Positions 53,758 through 63,432 of a DNA stretch of 64,000 nucleotides are shown here, one piece after another. A model generated the notes under the pieces. That model was not told where the DNA came from, did no database searches, and saw only the letters and a list, made by a program, of their open reading frames with translations. The translations under genes and the position numbers were made by a program. Source of the DNA: Roseateles noduli (lineage in GTDB: Bacteria > Pseudomonadota > Gammaproteobacteria > Burkholderiales > Burkholderiaceae_C); NCBI GenBank assembly GCA_002205125.1, contig NIOE01000016.1:124001-188000 (forward strand), written 5' to 3'. Position 1 is the stretch's first letter, and every line of letters begins with the position of its first letter.

Positions 53758-54692
53758 GCGGCGGCCACCTCGCGGCAGCAGGTCATGAACTGTTCCGCCG
53801 CCGGGGAAGCCCGGCGGTTGCGCATCGTCAGCAGACCGACGGGCGGGAGCTCGATCGGCACGTCGATCGCCAGCGCCTTCGCCAGGCCCTCCTTCGCAAG
53901 ATAGCGCGCGACGTTGTCCGCCACGAAGGCTGCCGCGCCGCGCTGGCGCAGGAAGGTCAGCGTGACCAGGAAGGACGCGCTCTCGACGATGTCGCTGGGC
54001 GGATCCAGCTGCTGTGAATAGAACATCTGGTTCAGCTTGATGCGCGACGAGGCCCACGGCGGCGGCATCACCCACGGCATGCGGGCGAGTTCGGCCCACG
54101 GCGCCCGCTTCGACTTGCGGGCCGTCGCCAGCGGATGGTCCGGTCGCACGACGATGCGCATCGCCTCCTCGACCAGCGGCTCGGTCGCCAGGTCCGGCGC
54201 CGCATAGCCCGGCTCCAGCCGCGCGACGATCACGTCCAGCTCGCCCACCCGCAGCCGCGGCAGCAGGCGCGTGAGGTCGCCTTCCTCGATGTGGACCGTC
54301 GTCAGCGATGAATGGCGCTTGAGGCGCTCCACCGCGCCGGCCACCAGTCCCGGCGTGGCCACCACCATCGCGCCGACACTCACCCGGCCCGCCGCGCCGC
54401 TGGCGACGGCGTCGATCTCGTCGCGGGTGCGCGCGAAGTCGGACAGCACCGAGCGCGCGAAGCGCACCACGGCCTCGCCGAAGGGCGTGGGCTCGGTGCC
54501 GCGCGTGGAGCGCGTGAACAGGTCCAGGCCGAACATGCGCTCGACCTCGGCCAGCGACTTGGACACCGCCGGCTGCGTCTGCGACAGGAACTCCGACGCG
54601 CGGCCGAGATGGCGGAACTGGTCGAGCGCCACCAGCATCTGCAAGTGGCGCAGCTTCAGGTTGGAACGGAGGACGCGGTCGATTTGGCTCAT
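53709..54692 (-). CDS. LysR-family regulator of the hexarate operon (GbpR type)
   Basis: A 327-residue LysR regulator: helix-turn-helix 'LGRASEFLSQTQPAVSKSLA' then 'EVERMFGLDLFTRSTRG', effector domain with 'GRVSVGAMVVATPGLVAGAV' and 'ELDVIVARLEPGY', like galactose/sugar-acid binding-protein regulators. It is divergent from the bug-garD operon with 219 bases between starts. The region 54693-54911 holds short direct repeats (GCCGTTCATGACATGAAGGC) and is the likely control region. Confidence 0.88.
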   Translation of the reverse strand: MSQIDRVLRSNLKLRHLQMLVALDQFRHLGRASEFLSQTQPAVSKSLAEVERMFGLDLFTRSTRGTEPTPFGEAVVRFARSVLSDFARTRDEIDAVASGAAGRVSVGAMVVATPGLVAGAVERLKRHSSLTTVHIEEGDLTRLLPRLRVGELDVIVARLEPGYAAPDLATEPLVEEAMRIVVRPDHPLATARKSKRAPWAELARMPWVMPPPWASSRIKLNQMFYSQQLDPPSDIVESASFLVTLTFLRQRGAAAFVADNVARYLAKEGLAKALAIDVPIELPPVGLLTMRNRRASPAAEQFMTCCREVAAAHQPKAASRKLSRASS

Positions 54693-54911
54693 GGACCGAT
54701 CTTAGGAGCTTGGCGGCCCTTCATGCCGTTCATGACATGAAGGCAGTCCAGTTCTTCAATTGAGCTGCATGGACGGGATGCCCACAATGCATCGCACAGA
54801 GACCTCGCGGCCGTTGTCCGATCCATTGACCGGTCGGCGCCATCGCCCAACGAGGCCCCAGCCCACGATCCCGATCGGTGCGAGCATCGATCCCGAGCCA
54901 GGAGACAAGAC

Positions 54912-55910
54912 ATGACCATCCGCATGGACCGCCGCCGCGTCCTGCTCGCCGGCGCCGCCGGCCTTGGCGCCAGCGCCCTCGCGCTGCCTCGCCTGGCGCA
55001 CGCCGCCGCCTATCCGTCCGAGCGCGCCATCACTTTCATCTGCCCCTGGCCCGCCGGCGGCACCGCCGACGTGACGATGCGCTCGCTGTGCATGGCCGCG
55101 GGCAAGGTGCTGGGCCAGACCATCATCATCGAGAACCGCGCCGGCGCGTCCGGCATGCTGGGCACCAAGGTGCTCTCGACCTCCAAGCCCGACGGCTACA
55201 CGATCGGCCAGGTGCCGATCTCGGTCACGCGCTTCGCGCAGCTGCGCACCGTGCAGCTGGATCCGCTCAAGGACTTCACCTATCTCGCCCGCGTCAACGG
55301 CCAGACCTTCGGGCTGGTGGTGCGCGCCGACTCGCCGTGGAAGACGCTGGCGGAGTTCGTCGCCGCCGCGAAGGCCAAGCCCGGGATGATCAATTACGGC
55401 AGTGCCGGCATCGGCGGCGCGACGCACGTCGGCATGGAGGAGTTCAACCTGCTCGCCGGCATCCAGCTCAACCACATCCCCTACAAGGGCGGCGCCCCGG
55501 CGCTGCAGGACCTGCTGGGCGGCCAGGTGGACGCGGTGGCGGACTCCACCTCGTGGGCGCCGCACGTCAAGTCCGGCAAGCTGCGCCTGCTGGTCACCTG
55601 GGGCGCGACGCGCACCAAGGACTTCGCCAACGTGCCCACGCTCAAGGAAGCCGGCTACGACCTGGTCGTCGACGCGCCCAACGGCATCGGCGCGCCCAAG
55701 GGCATGGACCCGGCGGTCGTGGCCAAGCTGCGCGACGCCTTCCGCAAGGCGGCCGCGGATCCCGATTTCATCGCCACCTGCGACCGCATCGACTCGCCGG
55801 TGATGTACCTCGACCAACCGGACTACGAGAAGTACATCGCCGCCACCTACCGCAAGGACACGCAGCTGATCGAACGCCTGAAGCTGCGCGAACTGCTGGC
55901 GAAGGGCTGA
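54912..55910 (+). CDS. Bug-family tripartite tricarboxylate transporter binding protein
   Basis: A 332-residue periplasmic binding protein. A twin-Arg-like signal (MDRRRVLLAGAAGLGASALA) precedes 'YPSERAITFICPWPAGGTAD', the Bug start. 'IIENRAGASGMLGTKVLSTS' and 'HIPYKGGAPALQDLLGGQVD' are the ligand-loop motifs. It should bind an organic acid for TctA/TctB, but no tctAB genes are in the window. Being first in an operon for sugar diacids, its ligand is probably a hexarate or tartrate. GarD starts two bases after its stop. Confidence 0.92.
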   Translation: MTIRMDRRRVLLAGAAGLGASALALPRLAHAAAYPSERAITFICPWPAGGTADVTMRSLCMAAGKVLGQTIIIENRAGASGMLGTKVLSTSKPDGYTIGQVPISVTRFAQLRTVQLDPLKDFTYLARVNGQTFGLVVRADSPWKTLAEFVAAAKAKPGMINYGSAGIGGATHVGMEEFNLLAGIQLNHIPYKGGAPALQDLLGGQVDAVADSTSWAPHVKSGKLRLLVTWGATRTKDFANVPTLKEAGYDLVVDAPNGIGAPKGMDPAVVAKLRDAFRKAAADPDFIATCDRIDSPVMYLDQPDYEKYIAATYRKDTQLIERLKLRELLAKG

Positions 55911-55912
55911 GC

Positions 55913-57532
55913 ATGACCGCGATCGCCGCAGGGGCCGCTGACGCAGGGGCCATCAACGCGTCCGGCGCCACCACCTCCGACGCGGTCGCCGCCGCGTCGG
56001 CCGCGATGGCGACCTCGTCGCCGCTGCTGCGCCTGCATCGCGACGACAACGTCCTGATCGCGCGCCAGGTGTTGACGCTGGGGCAGGAGCTGCCGGAATT
56101 CGGTCTGCGCCTGAAGGCGCAGGTGCCGGCCGGTCACAAGATCGCGGCGCGCCGCATCGCCGCCGGCGAGCCCATCCGCAAGTACAACGCCGTGATCGGC
56201 GTCGCCGCGCGCGACATCGAGCCCGGCGACTACGTGCACGCGCACAACATTGCGCTGGTCGAGTTCGACCGCGATCCGGCCTTCGGCGCCGACGTGAAAC
56301 CCGTCGACTATCTGCCCGAGTCGGAGCGCGCCACCTTCATGGGCATCGTGCGCGCCGACGGCCGCGTGGCGACACGCAACTTCATCGGCATCCTGGCTTC
56401 GGTGAACTGCTCGTCGACGGCGATCAACCGCATCGCCGAGCATTTCACGCCGGAGCGCCTGAAGGACTTCCCCAACGTCGACGGCGTGGTCGCCTTCGCG
56501 CAGACGACCGGCTGCGGCATGTCGTCGCCCAGTCCCCACTTCGACCTGCTGCGCCGCACGATCGCCGGCTATGCGAAACATCCCAACCTGGGCGGCGCGC
56601 TGATCGTCGGGCTCGGCTGCGAGCGCAACCAGGTCGCCGGTCTGATGGAATCGCAACACCTGGTCCCCGGCGAAACGCTGAAGACGCTGGTGATGCAGGA
56701 CACCGGCGGCACGCGCGCCACCATCGAGGCCGGCATCCGCGCCGTCGAGGCGATGCTGCCGATCGCCAACCGCGTGACGCGGCAGCCGGTCAGCGCGTCG
56801 CACCTGAAGATCGGGCTGGAGTGCGGCGGCTCGGACGGTTTCTCCGGCATCGGCGCCAACCCGGCGCTGGGCGCGGCGATGGACATCCTCGTGCGCCACG
56901 GCGGCACCGCCATCCTGTCGGAGACGCCGGAGATCCACGGCGTCGAATACATGCTCACCCGCCGCGCGGTCACGCCCGAGGTCGGCCAGAAGCTGCTCGA
57001 CCGGTTGGCCTGGTGGGAGGAGTACACCCGCGGCCAGAACGGCCAGTTCAACGGCGTCGTCGGCCCCGGCAACCAGGCCGGCGGACTCGCCAACATCTTC
57101 GAGAAGTCGCTGGGCTCCGCGATGAAGGGCGGCACCACACCGCTGCAGGAAGTCTACGAATACGCCGAGCCCATCGAGCAGTCGGGCTTCGTGTTCATGG
57201 ACTCGCCGGGCTACGACCCGGTCGCCGTCACCGGCCAGATCGCCAGCGGCGCCAACCTGATCTGCTTCACCACCGGACGCGGCTCGATGTTCGGCTCCAA
57301 GCCGGCGCCGACGATCAAGCTCGCGAGCAACACGCCGATGTTCACGCGCCTCGAAGAGGACATGGACATCAACTGCGGCCTGGTCATCGACGGCGCGCTG
57401 ACCATCGAGCAGATGGGCCAGGAGATCTTCGAGCACATCCTGCGTTCGGCATCGGGCGAGCTCACGAAGAGCGAGCTGCTCGGCCTCGGCGACCACGAGT
57501 TCGTGCCCTGGCATCTGGGCATCGTGAGCTGA
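55913..57532 (+). CDS. garD: Galactarate/altronate dehydratase family protein
   Basis: A 539-residue GarD/UxaA-type dehydratase. An N-terminal SAF domain (about 40-125: 'LIARQVLTLGQELPEFGLRL', 'YNAVIGVAARDIEPGDYVHA') is followed by the catalytic part: 'SVNCSSTAINRIAEHF', 'TTGCGMSSPSP', 'GLECGGSDGFSGIGANPALG', 'TTGRGSMFGSKPAPTIKLAS'. It should remove water from a sugar acid such as galactarate to give a 5-dehydro-4-deoxy acid. The Ala-rich first 35 residues are unusual and could contain a later true start. Confidence 0.88.
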   Translation: MTAIAAGAADAGAINASGATTSDAVAAASAAMATSSPLLRLHRDDNVLIARQVLTLGQELPEFGLRLKAQVPAGHKIAARRIAAGEPIRKYNAVIGVAARDIEPGDYVHAHNIALVEFDRDPAFGADVKPVDYLPESERATFMGIVRADGRVATRNFIGILASVNCSSTAINRIAEHFTPERLKDFPNVDGVVAFAQTTGCGMSSPSPHFDLLRRTIAGYAKHPNLGGALIVGLGCERNQVAGLMESQHLVPGETLKTLVMQDTGGTRATIEAGIRAVEAMLPIANRVTRQPVSASHLKIGLECGGSDGFSGIGANPALGAAMDILVRHGGTAILSETPEIHGVEYMLTRRAVTPEVGQKLLDRLAWWEEYTRGQNGQFNGVVGPGNQAGGLANIFEKSLGSAMKGGTTPLQEVYEYAEPIEQSGFVFMDSPGYDPVAVTGQIASGANLICFTTGRGSMFGSKPAPTIKLASNTPMFTRLEEDMDINCGLVIDGALTIEQMGQEIFEHILRSASGELTKSELLGLGDHEFVPWHLGIVS

Positions 57533-57609
57533 GCGTTTCTCCCTGGCGCTTCGCCCTCCCCGCTCCCGACTCCCGACTCCTGCTTCTGCTTCCTGATTCC
57601 GAGGTCCCC

Positions 57610-59061
57610 ATGCAGACGAAGAACCACATCGCCGGTCGCTGGTGCGACGCGGCCGCGGGCGACCGCTTCCCGGTCGTCGATCCCGCCGATGACAGCCTGA
57701 TCACCGAAGTTCCGGACAGCTGCGCTGACGACGCGCGCGGCGCGGTCGATGCCGCCCACGCGGCCTTCTCCACCTGGCGCACCGTGCCGGCGAAGCAGCG
57801 CGCGGCCCTCCTCAAGCGATGGAACGACCTGATCCTGCGCGACCAGGATCGCCTGGGCGCGCTGATCTCTCAGGAGCAGGGCAAGCCGTTGGCGGAAGGC
57901 CGCGCCGAGGTCGCGTATGCGGCGAGCTACGTCGAATGGTTCGCCGAGGAAGCGACGCGTTCCAACGGCGAGGTGATCCCCGCGCCGGTGCAGGGGCGTC
58001 GCATGCTCGCGTTGCGCGAGCCGGTCGGCGTCGTCGCCGCGATCACGCCGTGGAACTTCCCCGCCGCGATGATCGCCCGCAAGATCGCGCCCGCGCTGGC
58101 CGCCGGCTGTACCGTTGTCGCCAAGCCGGCCGAGGACACGCCGCTGACCTCGCTCGCGCTGGTGGAACTGGCCGTCGAGGCCGGCCTGCCGCCAGGCGTG
58201 CTCAACATCGTGTGCGCCTCGCGCGAACGCACGCCGGAAGTCGTCGACGTCTGGCTGGCCGACGCGCGCGTGCGCAAGATCACCTTCACCGGCTCGACGC
58301 CGGTCGGCAAGCACCTGGCGCGGGAGTCGGCCTCGACGCTGAAGAAGCTGTCGCTGGAGTTGGGCGGCAACGCACCCTTCATCGTCTTCGACGACGCCGA
58401 CGTCGACGCGGCCGTCGAGGGCCTGATGGCAGCCAAGTTCCGCAACGGCGGCCAGACCTGCGTGTGCCCGAACCGCGTGTTCGCGCAGGCGGGCATCCAC
58501 GACCTGTTCGTCGAGAAGCTCGCGGCGCGTGTGCGCGCGCTGAAGGTCGGACCGGCCAGCCGTCCCGACTCGCAGATCGGCCCGATGATCAACGCGCGCG
58601 CGCTCGACAAGATCGAGCGCCACGTCGACGACGCCGTCGAGCACGGCGCCCTGGTCATCACCGGCGGCGAGCGCGTGCGCAACGAGATCGCGAGCGGACC
58701 CAATTACTTCGCCCCGACCGTGCTGACCGGCGCGACGACGGCGATGCTGCTCTGGCACGAGGAGACCTTCGGCCCCGTCGTGCCGGTGTTCCGCTTCGAG
58801 AGCGAAGACGAGGTGGTCGCTGCGGCGAACGACACGCCCTTCGGCCTGGCGGCCTACTTCTACACGCGGGACATCGCGCGAGCCTGGCGCGTCGCGGACG
58901 CGCTGGAGAGCGGCATCGTCGGCCTCAACGAAGGCGCGATCGCGGCCGAGTCCGCCCCCTTCGGCGGCGTCAAGGAATCCGGCTACGGTCGCGAGGGTTC
59001 CACGCACGGACTCGACGACTACCTCCACATCAAGTACGTTTGCCAGGGCGGCCTGTCGTGA
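57610..59061 (+). CDS. NAD-dependent succinate-/2-oxoglutarate-semialdehyde dehydrogenase
   Basis: A 483-residue aldehyde dehydrogenase. NAD binding '[20 protein letters not shown]', catalytic Glu in '[14 protein letters not shown]', nucleophilic Cys in '[15 protein letters not shown]', '[18 protein letters not shown]' near the end. The GabD-like set also includes enzymes that oxidise 2-oxoglutarate semialdehyde, the end product of hexarate breakdown, which fits this operon better. It starts 77 bases after garD and ends under the aldolase GTG. Confidence 0.88.
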   Translation: MQTKNHIAGRWCDAAAGDRFPVVDPADDSLITEVPDSCADDARGAVDAAHAAFSTWRTVPAKQRAALLKRWNDLILRDQDRLGALISQEQGKPLAEGRAEVAYAASYVEWFAEEATRSNGEVIPAPVQGRRMLALREPVGVVAAITPWNFPAAMIARKIAPALAAGCTVVAKPAEDTPLTSLALVELAVEAGLPPGVLNIVCASRERTPEVVDVWLADARVRKITFTGSTPVGKHLARESASTLKKLSLELGGNAPFIVFDDADVDAAVEGLMAAKFRNGGQTCVCPNRVFAQAGIHDLFVEKLAARVRALKVGPASRPDSQIGPMINARALDKIERHVDDAVEHGALVITGGERVRNEIASGPNYFAPTVLTGATTAMLLWHEETFGPVVPVFRFESEDEVVAAANDTPFGLAAYFYTRDIARAWRVADALESGIVGLNEGAIAAESAPFGGVKESGYGREGSTHGLDDYLHIKYVCQGGLS

Positions 59062-59915
59062 GCGTTCCCGACGACTCGACGAACGCATCGCCGCCTGCCT
59101 CCATGAGCGCCTCCATGAACTTCTCCAACACCTTCAAGCAAGGCCTCGCGGCGCGCCGGCCGCAGGTCGGCCTGTGGCTGTCGATGGCGCAGGCCTACAG
59201 CGCCGAGGTCTGCGCGACGGCCGGCTTCCAGTGGCTGCTGATCGACGGCGAGCACGCGCCCAACGAGCTGACCAGCACGCTGCAGCAGCTGCAGGCGGTG
59301 GCGCCCTACCCGTCCCATCCGGTGGTGCGCGCGGTCAACGCGGACAAGGACGGCATCAAGAAGCTGCTGGACATCGGCGTGCAGACGCTGCTGGTGCCGA
59401 TGATCGACACGGCCGAGCAGGCGGCGGCGGTGGTCGCCGCGACGCGGTATCCGCCGCTGGGCGTGCGCGGCGTCGGCGCTGCGGTGGCGCGCGCGTCGCG
59501 CTGGGGCCTGCGTCGCCAGTACCTCGATGAAGCCGATGGCGAGGCTTGCGTGCTGGTGCAGGCCGAGACCGCGACGGCGCTGAAGAACCTCGCGGCGATC
59601 TGCGCCGTGGACGGCGTCGACGGCGTGTTCATCGGACCGGCGGACCTGGCGGCCTCGATGGGCCATCGCGGCAACCCGACGCATCCGGACGTGCAGGCGG
59701 CCATCGACAACGCGATCCGCACCATCGTCGCCAGCGGCAAGGCCGCCGGCACGCTGACCGGCGACGCGAAGCTCGCCCGCCACTACCTGTCGCTGGGCGC
59801 GACCTTCGTGGCGGTGGGCATCGACGTCACGCTGCTCGCACAGGCCACGCGGCGCCTTGCGGCAGACTTCGACCTGGCCCCGCCGTTGCCGGCGCCGACC
59901 GGCTCGCCTTACTGA
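59058..59915 (+). CDS. HpcH/HpaI-family aldolase (GarL-like)
   Basis: A 285-residue metal-dependent class II aldolase. '[20 protein letters not shown]', '[20 protein letters not shown]', '[17 protein letters not shown]' (metal Glu) and '[15 protein letters not shown]' are in order. It resembles 2-dehydro-3-deoxyglucarate aldolase, which splits the dehydratase product into pyruvate and tartronate semialdehyde. The GTG start overlaps the upstream stop (GTGA); ATGs 15 and 19 codons later are alternatives. Confidence 0.88.
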   Translation: MSVPDDSTNASPPASMSASMNFSNTFKQGLAARRPQVGLWLSMAQAYSAEVCATAGFQWLLIDGEHAPNELTSTLQQLQAVAPYPSHPVVRAVNADKDGIKKLLDIGVQTLLVPMIDTAEQAAAVVAATRYPPLGVRGVGAAVARASRWGLRRQYLDEADGEACVLVQAETATALKNLAAICAVDGVDGVFIGPADLAASMGHRGNPTHPDVQAAIDNAIRTIVASGKAAGTLTGDAKLARHYLSLGATFVAVGIDVTLLAQATRRLAADFDLAPPLPAPTGSPY

Positions 59916-59947
59916 ACCCTGTTGAATTCACGATCGAAAGCACGACC

Positions 59948-61012
59948 ATGAGCAAGACGTACAAGATCGCCGTCATCCCCGGCGACGGCATCGGCAAGGA
60001 AGTGATGCCCGAAGGGCTGCGCGTGCTGGACGCCGCGGCGAAGCGCTTCGGCATCCAGTTCGAGTTCACCCACATCGAGTGGGCCAGCTGCGACTACTAC
60101 GCCGAGACCGGCCAGATGATGCCGGACGACTGGAAGGCGCAGCTCGAAGGCCAGGACGCGATCTTCTTCGGCGCGGTGGGCTGGCCGGCGACGGTGCCGG
60201 ACCACATCTCGCTGTGGGGTTCGCTGCTGAAGTTCCGCCGCGAATTCGACCAGTACATCAACCTGCGTCCGGTGCGCCTGTTCGAAGGCGTGCCCTGCCC
60301 GCTGGCCAATCGCAAGCCGGGCGAGATCGACTACTTCGTCGTGCGCGAGAACACCGAGGGCGAGTACACCAACCTCGGCGGCGTGATGTACGCGGGCACG
60401 GATCGCGAGATCGTGATCCAGGAATCGGTCTACTCGCGCTTCGGCGCGGACCGGGTGCTGAAGTACGCGTTCGACCTGGCGCAGAGCCGGGATCGCAAGC
60501 ACCTGACGGTGGCGACCAAGAGCAACGGGATCGCGATCTCGATGCCGTGGTGGGACGGCCGCGCGGACGCGGTCGGCGCCGGGTATCCGTCGGTCACGGT
60601 GGACAAGCAGCACATCGACATCCTGAGCGCGCGCTTCGTGCTGCAGCCGGGACGCTTCGACGTGGTGGTGGCGTCCAACCTGTTCGGCGACATCCTGTCG
60701 GACCTGGGTCCGGCGACGACCGGCACGATCGGCCTGGCGCCGTCGGCCAACCTGAATCCGGAGCGGAACTTCCCGTCGCTGTTCGAGCCGGTCCACGGCT
60801 CGGCGCCGGACATCTACGGCAAGAACATCGCCAACCCGGTCGCCATGATCTGGTCGGGCGCGCTGATGCTGCAGTTCCTCGGCGAGCAGGCCGCGCATGA
60901 CGCGATCCTGAAGGCGATCGAGCAGACGCTGGCGTCGGGGCCGCGCACGGGCGACCTGGGCGGCACGGCGAACACGACGGAGATGGGCAAGGCGATCGCT
61001 GCCCTGATCTGA
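59948..61012 (+). CDS. ttuC: Tartrate dehydrogenase/decarboxylase
   Basis: A 354-residue isocitrate/isopropylmalate dehydrogenase-family enzyme. 'IAVIPGDGIGKEVMPEGLRV', 'DQYINLRPVRLFEGVPCPL', 'FVVRENTEGEYTNLGG' and 'LNPERNFPSLFEPVHGSAPD' match the TtuC branch, which oxidises tartrate, D-malate and similar diacids with NAD. It is last in the hexarate operon, so it may clear a diacid side product. A REP-like hairpin follows 24 bases after the stop. Confidence 0.9.
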   Translation: MSKTYKIAVIPGDGIGKEVMPEGLRVLDAAAKRFGIQFEFTHIEWASCDYYAETGQMMPDDWKAQLEGQDAIFFGAVGWPATVPDHISLWGSLLKFRREFDQYINLRPVRLFEGVPCPLANRKPGEIDYFVVRENTEGEYTNLGGVMYAGTDREIVIQESVYSRFGADRVLKYAFDLAQSRDRKHLTVATKSNGIAISMPWWDGRADAVGAGYPSVTVDKQHIDILSARFVLQPGRFDVVVASNLFGDILSDLGPATTGTIGLAPSANLNPERNFPSLFEPVHGSAPDIYGKNIANPVAMIWSGALMLQFLGEQAAHDAILKAIEQTLASGPRTGDLGGTANTTEMGKAIAALI

Positions 61013-61036
61013 GTCGGGAAGAGCGCTTCAGTACTT

Positions 61037-61093
61037 CCACCGCCGCTGGCCCTCACCCCTGCCCTCTCCCGCAAGCGGGAGAGGGAGTAAGAG
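61037..61093 (+). repeat. REP-like hairpin repeat, copy 2
   Basis: Same 57-base unit as 16638-16694 with two base changes, in the same orientation relative to the gene it follows. The core stem CCCTCTCCCGC/GCGGGAGAGGG ends the gap between the convergent ttuC and corA genes. Confidence 0.85.
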
Positions 61094-61118
61094 AGACCGA
61101 GCGCAATCGCGCGGGACG

Positions 61119-62087
61119 CTACAGCCAACCCGCCTTGCGGAAGCGCCAGAAGAGGACGCCGCAGGTCGCGGCGATGACGCTGAGCGCGACGGGATATCCG
61201 AAGCGCCACTTCAGCTCCGGCATGACTTCGAAGTTCATGCCCCAGATGCCGGCGAACGCCGTCGCCGCCGCGAAGATACCGGCCCAGGCCGCGAGGCGCT
61301 TGGTGGTTTCCGAATCCTCGATCGCCGCCATCGACAGGTGGACCTGGATCACCGTCGTCGCCGTATCGCGCAGCGAGTCCAGCGCCGACTGCATGCGCTC
61401 CAGGTGGTCGTAGACATCGCGGAAATACTCGCGGGTGTCTTCGCAGACCGGCGGCACGCGGCCGCGCACCAGCTTGCCGACGGCGTCGAGCAGCGGCGAC
61501 ACCGCATGCTTGACCACGGTCACGCGCTGCTTGAGCTCATACACGCGCCGGATGTTCTCGCGCGTCACCCCCGGCTCGAAGATCTGCGACTCGATCGCTT
61601 CGAGCTCCGTCTCCAGCGCCTCGATGACCGGGAAGTAGCGGTCCACGACCGCGTCCATGATCGCGTACATCACGAAGCCGGGGCCGCGCTTGAGCATGTG
61701 CGGCTCCTTTTCCGCACGGGCGCGCACGCCCAGCAGGCTCTGCGCGACGCGGTTGCGGATCGACAGCACGAAGTTGTTGCCGACAAAGATGGACACCTCG
61801 CCGGTGCAGAGCTCGTCCGTGGGCGTGAACTGCACCGTCTGCATCACGGCGAACAGGGTGTCGCCGTACTCCTCGACCTTGGGCCGCTGCTGCCCGTGCA
61901 GCGCGTCCTCGACGGCGAGTTCGTGCAGGTCGAACTCCTCCTTCATCGCGAGGACCTCTTCGGTCGACGCGTCGCGCAGGGCCACCCAGACGAAGCAATC
62001 GGGCAGCTTGACGTACTCGCTGATCTCTTCCGGCTGGATATCGGCCAGCCGGCGGCCGTCGCGGTAGGCAACGCAGTTGATGAGCAT
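61119..62087 (-). CDS. corA: Magnesium/cobalt transporter CorA
   Basis: A 322-residue CorA channel. A long acidic cytoplasmic N-domain with coiled-coil ('FPVIEALETELEAIESQIFE') precedes two C-terminal membrane helices (about 265-285, 298-316) joined by the selectivity loop 'GIWGMNFEVMPEL' (GMN motif plus MPEL). It forms a pentameric Mg2+ channel in the inner membrane. Basic C-terminal 'FRKAGWL' is typical. Confidence 0.93.
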   Translation of the reverse strand: MLINCVAYRDGRRLADIQPEEISEYVKLPDCFVWVALRDASTEEVLAMKEEFDLHELAVEDALHGQQRPKVEEYGDTLFAVMQTVQFTPTDELCTGEVSIFVGNNFVLSIRNRVAQSLLGVRARAEKEPHMLKRGPGFVMYAIMDAVVDRYFPVIEALETELEAIESQIFEPGVTRENIRRVYELKQRVTVVKHAVSPLLDAVGKLVRGRVPPVCEDTREYFRDVYDHLERMQSALDSLRDTATTVIQVHLSMAAIEDSETTKRLAAWAGIFAAATAFAGIWGMNFEVMPELKWRFGYPVALSVIAATCGVLFWRFRKAGWL

Positions 62088-62197
62088 GGCTTGTCTCGCT
62101 TGTTCTGGAATGCAGGAACGCTCAGGGCGAGCGTAGCCCGTCCCGCATCAAGGTCGCATCAAGAGAAACCGAGGGGAAGCCGCCCAGTTCGGGGGGC

Positions 62198-62650
62198 TCA
62201 GTCGGGCAGCAGCTCCAGCACCTCGTCGCCGAGGCCGTCGCGCTCGCCGGTGGGCCGCCAGCCGAGCCGGCGATAGAAACCGTGCGAGCGATGCGCCGGG
62301 TTGTCCGAGCAGCCGAGGAACAGGCGCTGATGCCCCAACCCGCGCAGATGCGCGACGGTGCGCTCCAGCAGCGCGCGGCCGAGGCCGTGGCCCTCGTGCT
62401 CGGGCAGCAGCGCGAGCACGACGATCTCGCCGCTGCCGGCGTCGCCGAAGCAGTAGCCGGCGAGCACGCCGCCGGACTCGGCAACGAAGCCCGGCAGTTC
62501 GCCGTCGCGGACCTGACCGGACCAGGACGCCTCCGTGATGCCGAGCTCGGCCAGACGGGCGGCGGGCACCGCGTTCTCGCGCGTGCGGCCACGCAGATCA
62601 ATGCAGGCGGCGATGTCGTCAGGCACGGCGGGGCGGATGAAGAAGCTCAT
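62198..62650 (-). CDS. GNAT-family N-acetyltransferase
   Basis: A 150-residue acetyltransferase. Acetyl-CoA binding site 'LLPEHEGHGLGRALLERTVA' (Q/RxxGxG/A type), then 'RLFLGCSDNPAHRSHGFYRR' with 'LGWRPTGE', the usual GNAT end. The acceptor is unknown. The ATG at 62650 removes 28 Arg-rich residues of a longer frame. Confidence 0.85.
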   Translation of the reverse strand: MSFFIRPAVPDDIAACIDLRGRTRENAVPAARLAELGITEASWSGQVRDGELPGFVAESGGVLAGYCFGDAGSGEIVVLALLPEHEGHGLGRALLERTVAHLRGLGHQRLFLGCSDNPAHRSHGFYRRLGWRPTGERDGLGDEVLELLPD

Positions 62651-62735
62651 GGGTCTTCGCGATTCAGCAGGTCGAGATAGGCGGTGTACACCAGGATGCG
62701 CTGCCCTGCCGTTCCGCACACCGGTCCACCGCAAT

Positions 62736-63422
62736 TCACTCGGTCGCCATCGCCTGCGTGGGTCGCCATTCCACGAGCCGCCCGCCCGCCATCACGCCGA
62801 TCCAGTCGCCCATGGCCTCGGCTTCGTCGGCATCGTGCGTGACCATCAGCGCGGTCTGGCCGGCATCGCGCAGGATGTCTCGCACTTCCATCGCGAGGCG
62901 GTCCCGGGTCACCGCATCCAGGCTGGAGAACGGCTCATCGAGCAGCAGCAGGCGCGGCGACGGCGCCAGCGCGCGGGCGAGCGCCACCCGCTGCTGCTGA
63001 CCGCCGGACAGCTCGTGCGGCATGCGCGATCCCAGCTCGTCGAGCCCGACCAGCGCCAGCAGCTCGCGCACGCGACGATCGCGCTCGGCACCCGGCCGGC
63101 GGCGAAGGCCGAAGCCGACGTTGGCCGCCGCGGTCAGATGCGGGAACAGGGCGATCTCCTGGAAGAGCAGACCCACGCCGCGGTGCTCAGGCTCGACGTG
63201 GACGCCGGGGCCGGACAGCACGCGGTTGTCGAGCAAGACCCGCCCCCCACTCAGCGGCTCGAAGCCGGCGATCGCGCGCAGCGCCGTGCTCTTGCCGCAC
63301 CCCGACGGGCCGAGCAGGCAGGCGATGCCGCCCAGCGGCAAGGTCAGCGACAGGCCCTTCAGCACGGCGGCTTCGGCGCCCGGGTAGCGGACACGGAGGT
63401 CCTCGAGGGCGAGCGTGGTCAT
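62736..63422 (-). CDS. Fbp-type ABC transporter ATP-binding protein
   Basis: A 228-residue ATPase: Walker A 'LGPSGCGKST', Q-loop 'LLFQEIALFPHLT', signature 'LSGGQQQRVALARALA', Walker B 'LLLLDEPFSSLDA', switch 'MVTHDADEAEAMGD'. It lies ten bases after the Fbp/Afu-type permease gene and pairs with it. It is shorter than FbpC because the C-terminal TOBE regulatory domain is missing. Confidence 0.88.
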   Translation of the reverse strand: MTTLALEDLRVRYPGAEAAVLKGLSLTLPLGGIACLLGPSGCGKSTALRAIAGFEPLSGGRVLLDNRVLSGPGVHVEPEHRGVGLLFQEIALFPHLTAAANVGFGLRRRPGAERDRRVRELLALVGLDELGSRMPHELSGGQQQRVALARALAPSPRLLLLDEPFSSLDAVTRDRLAMEVRDILRDAGQTALMVTHDADEAEAMGDWIGVMAGGRLVEWRPTQAMATE

Positions 63423-63432
63423 GGGACTTTTT

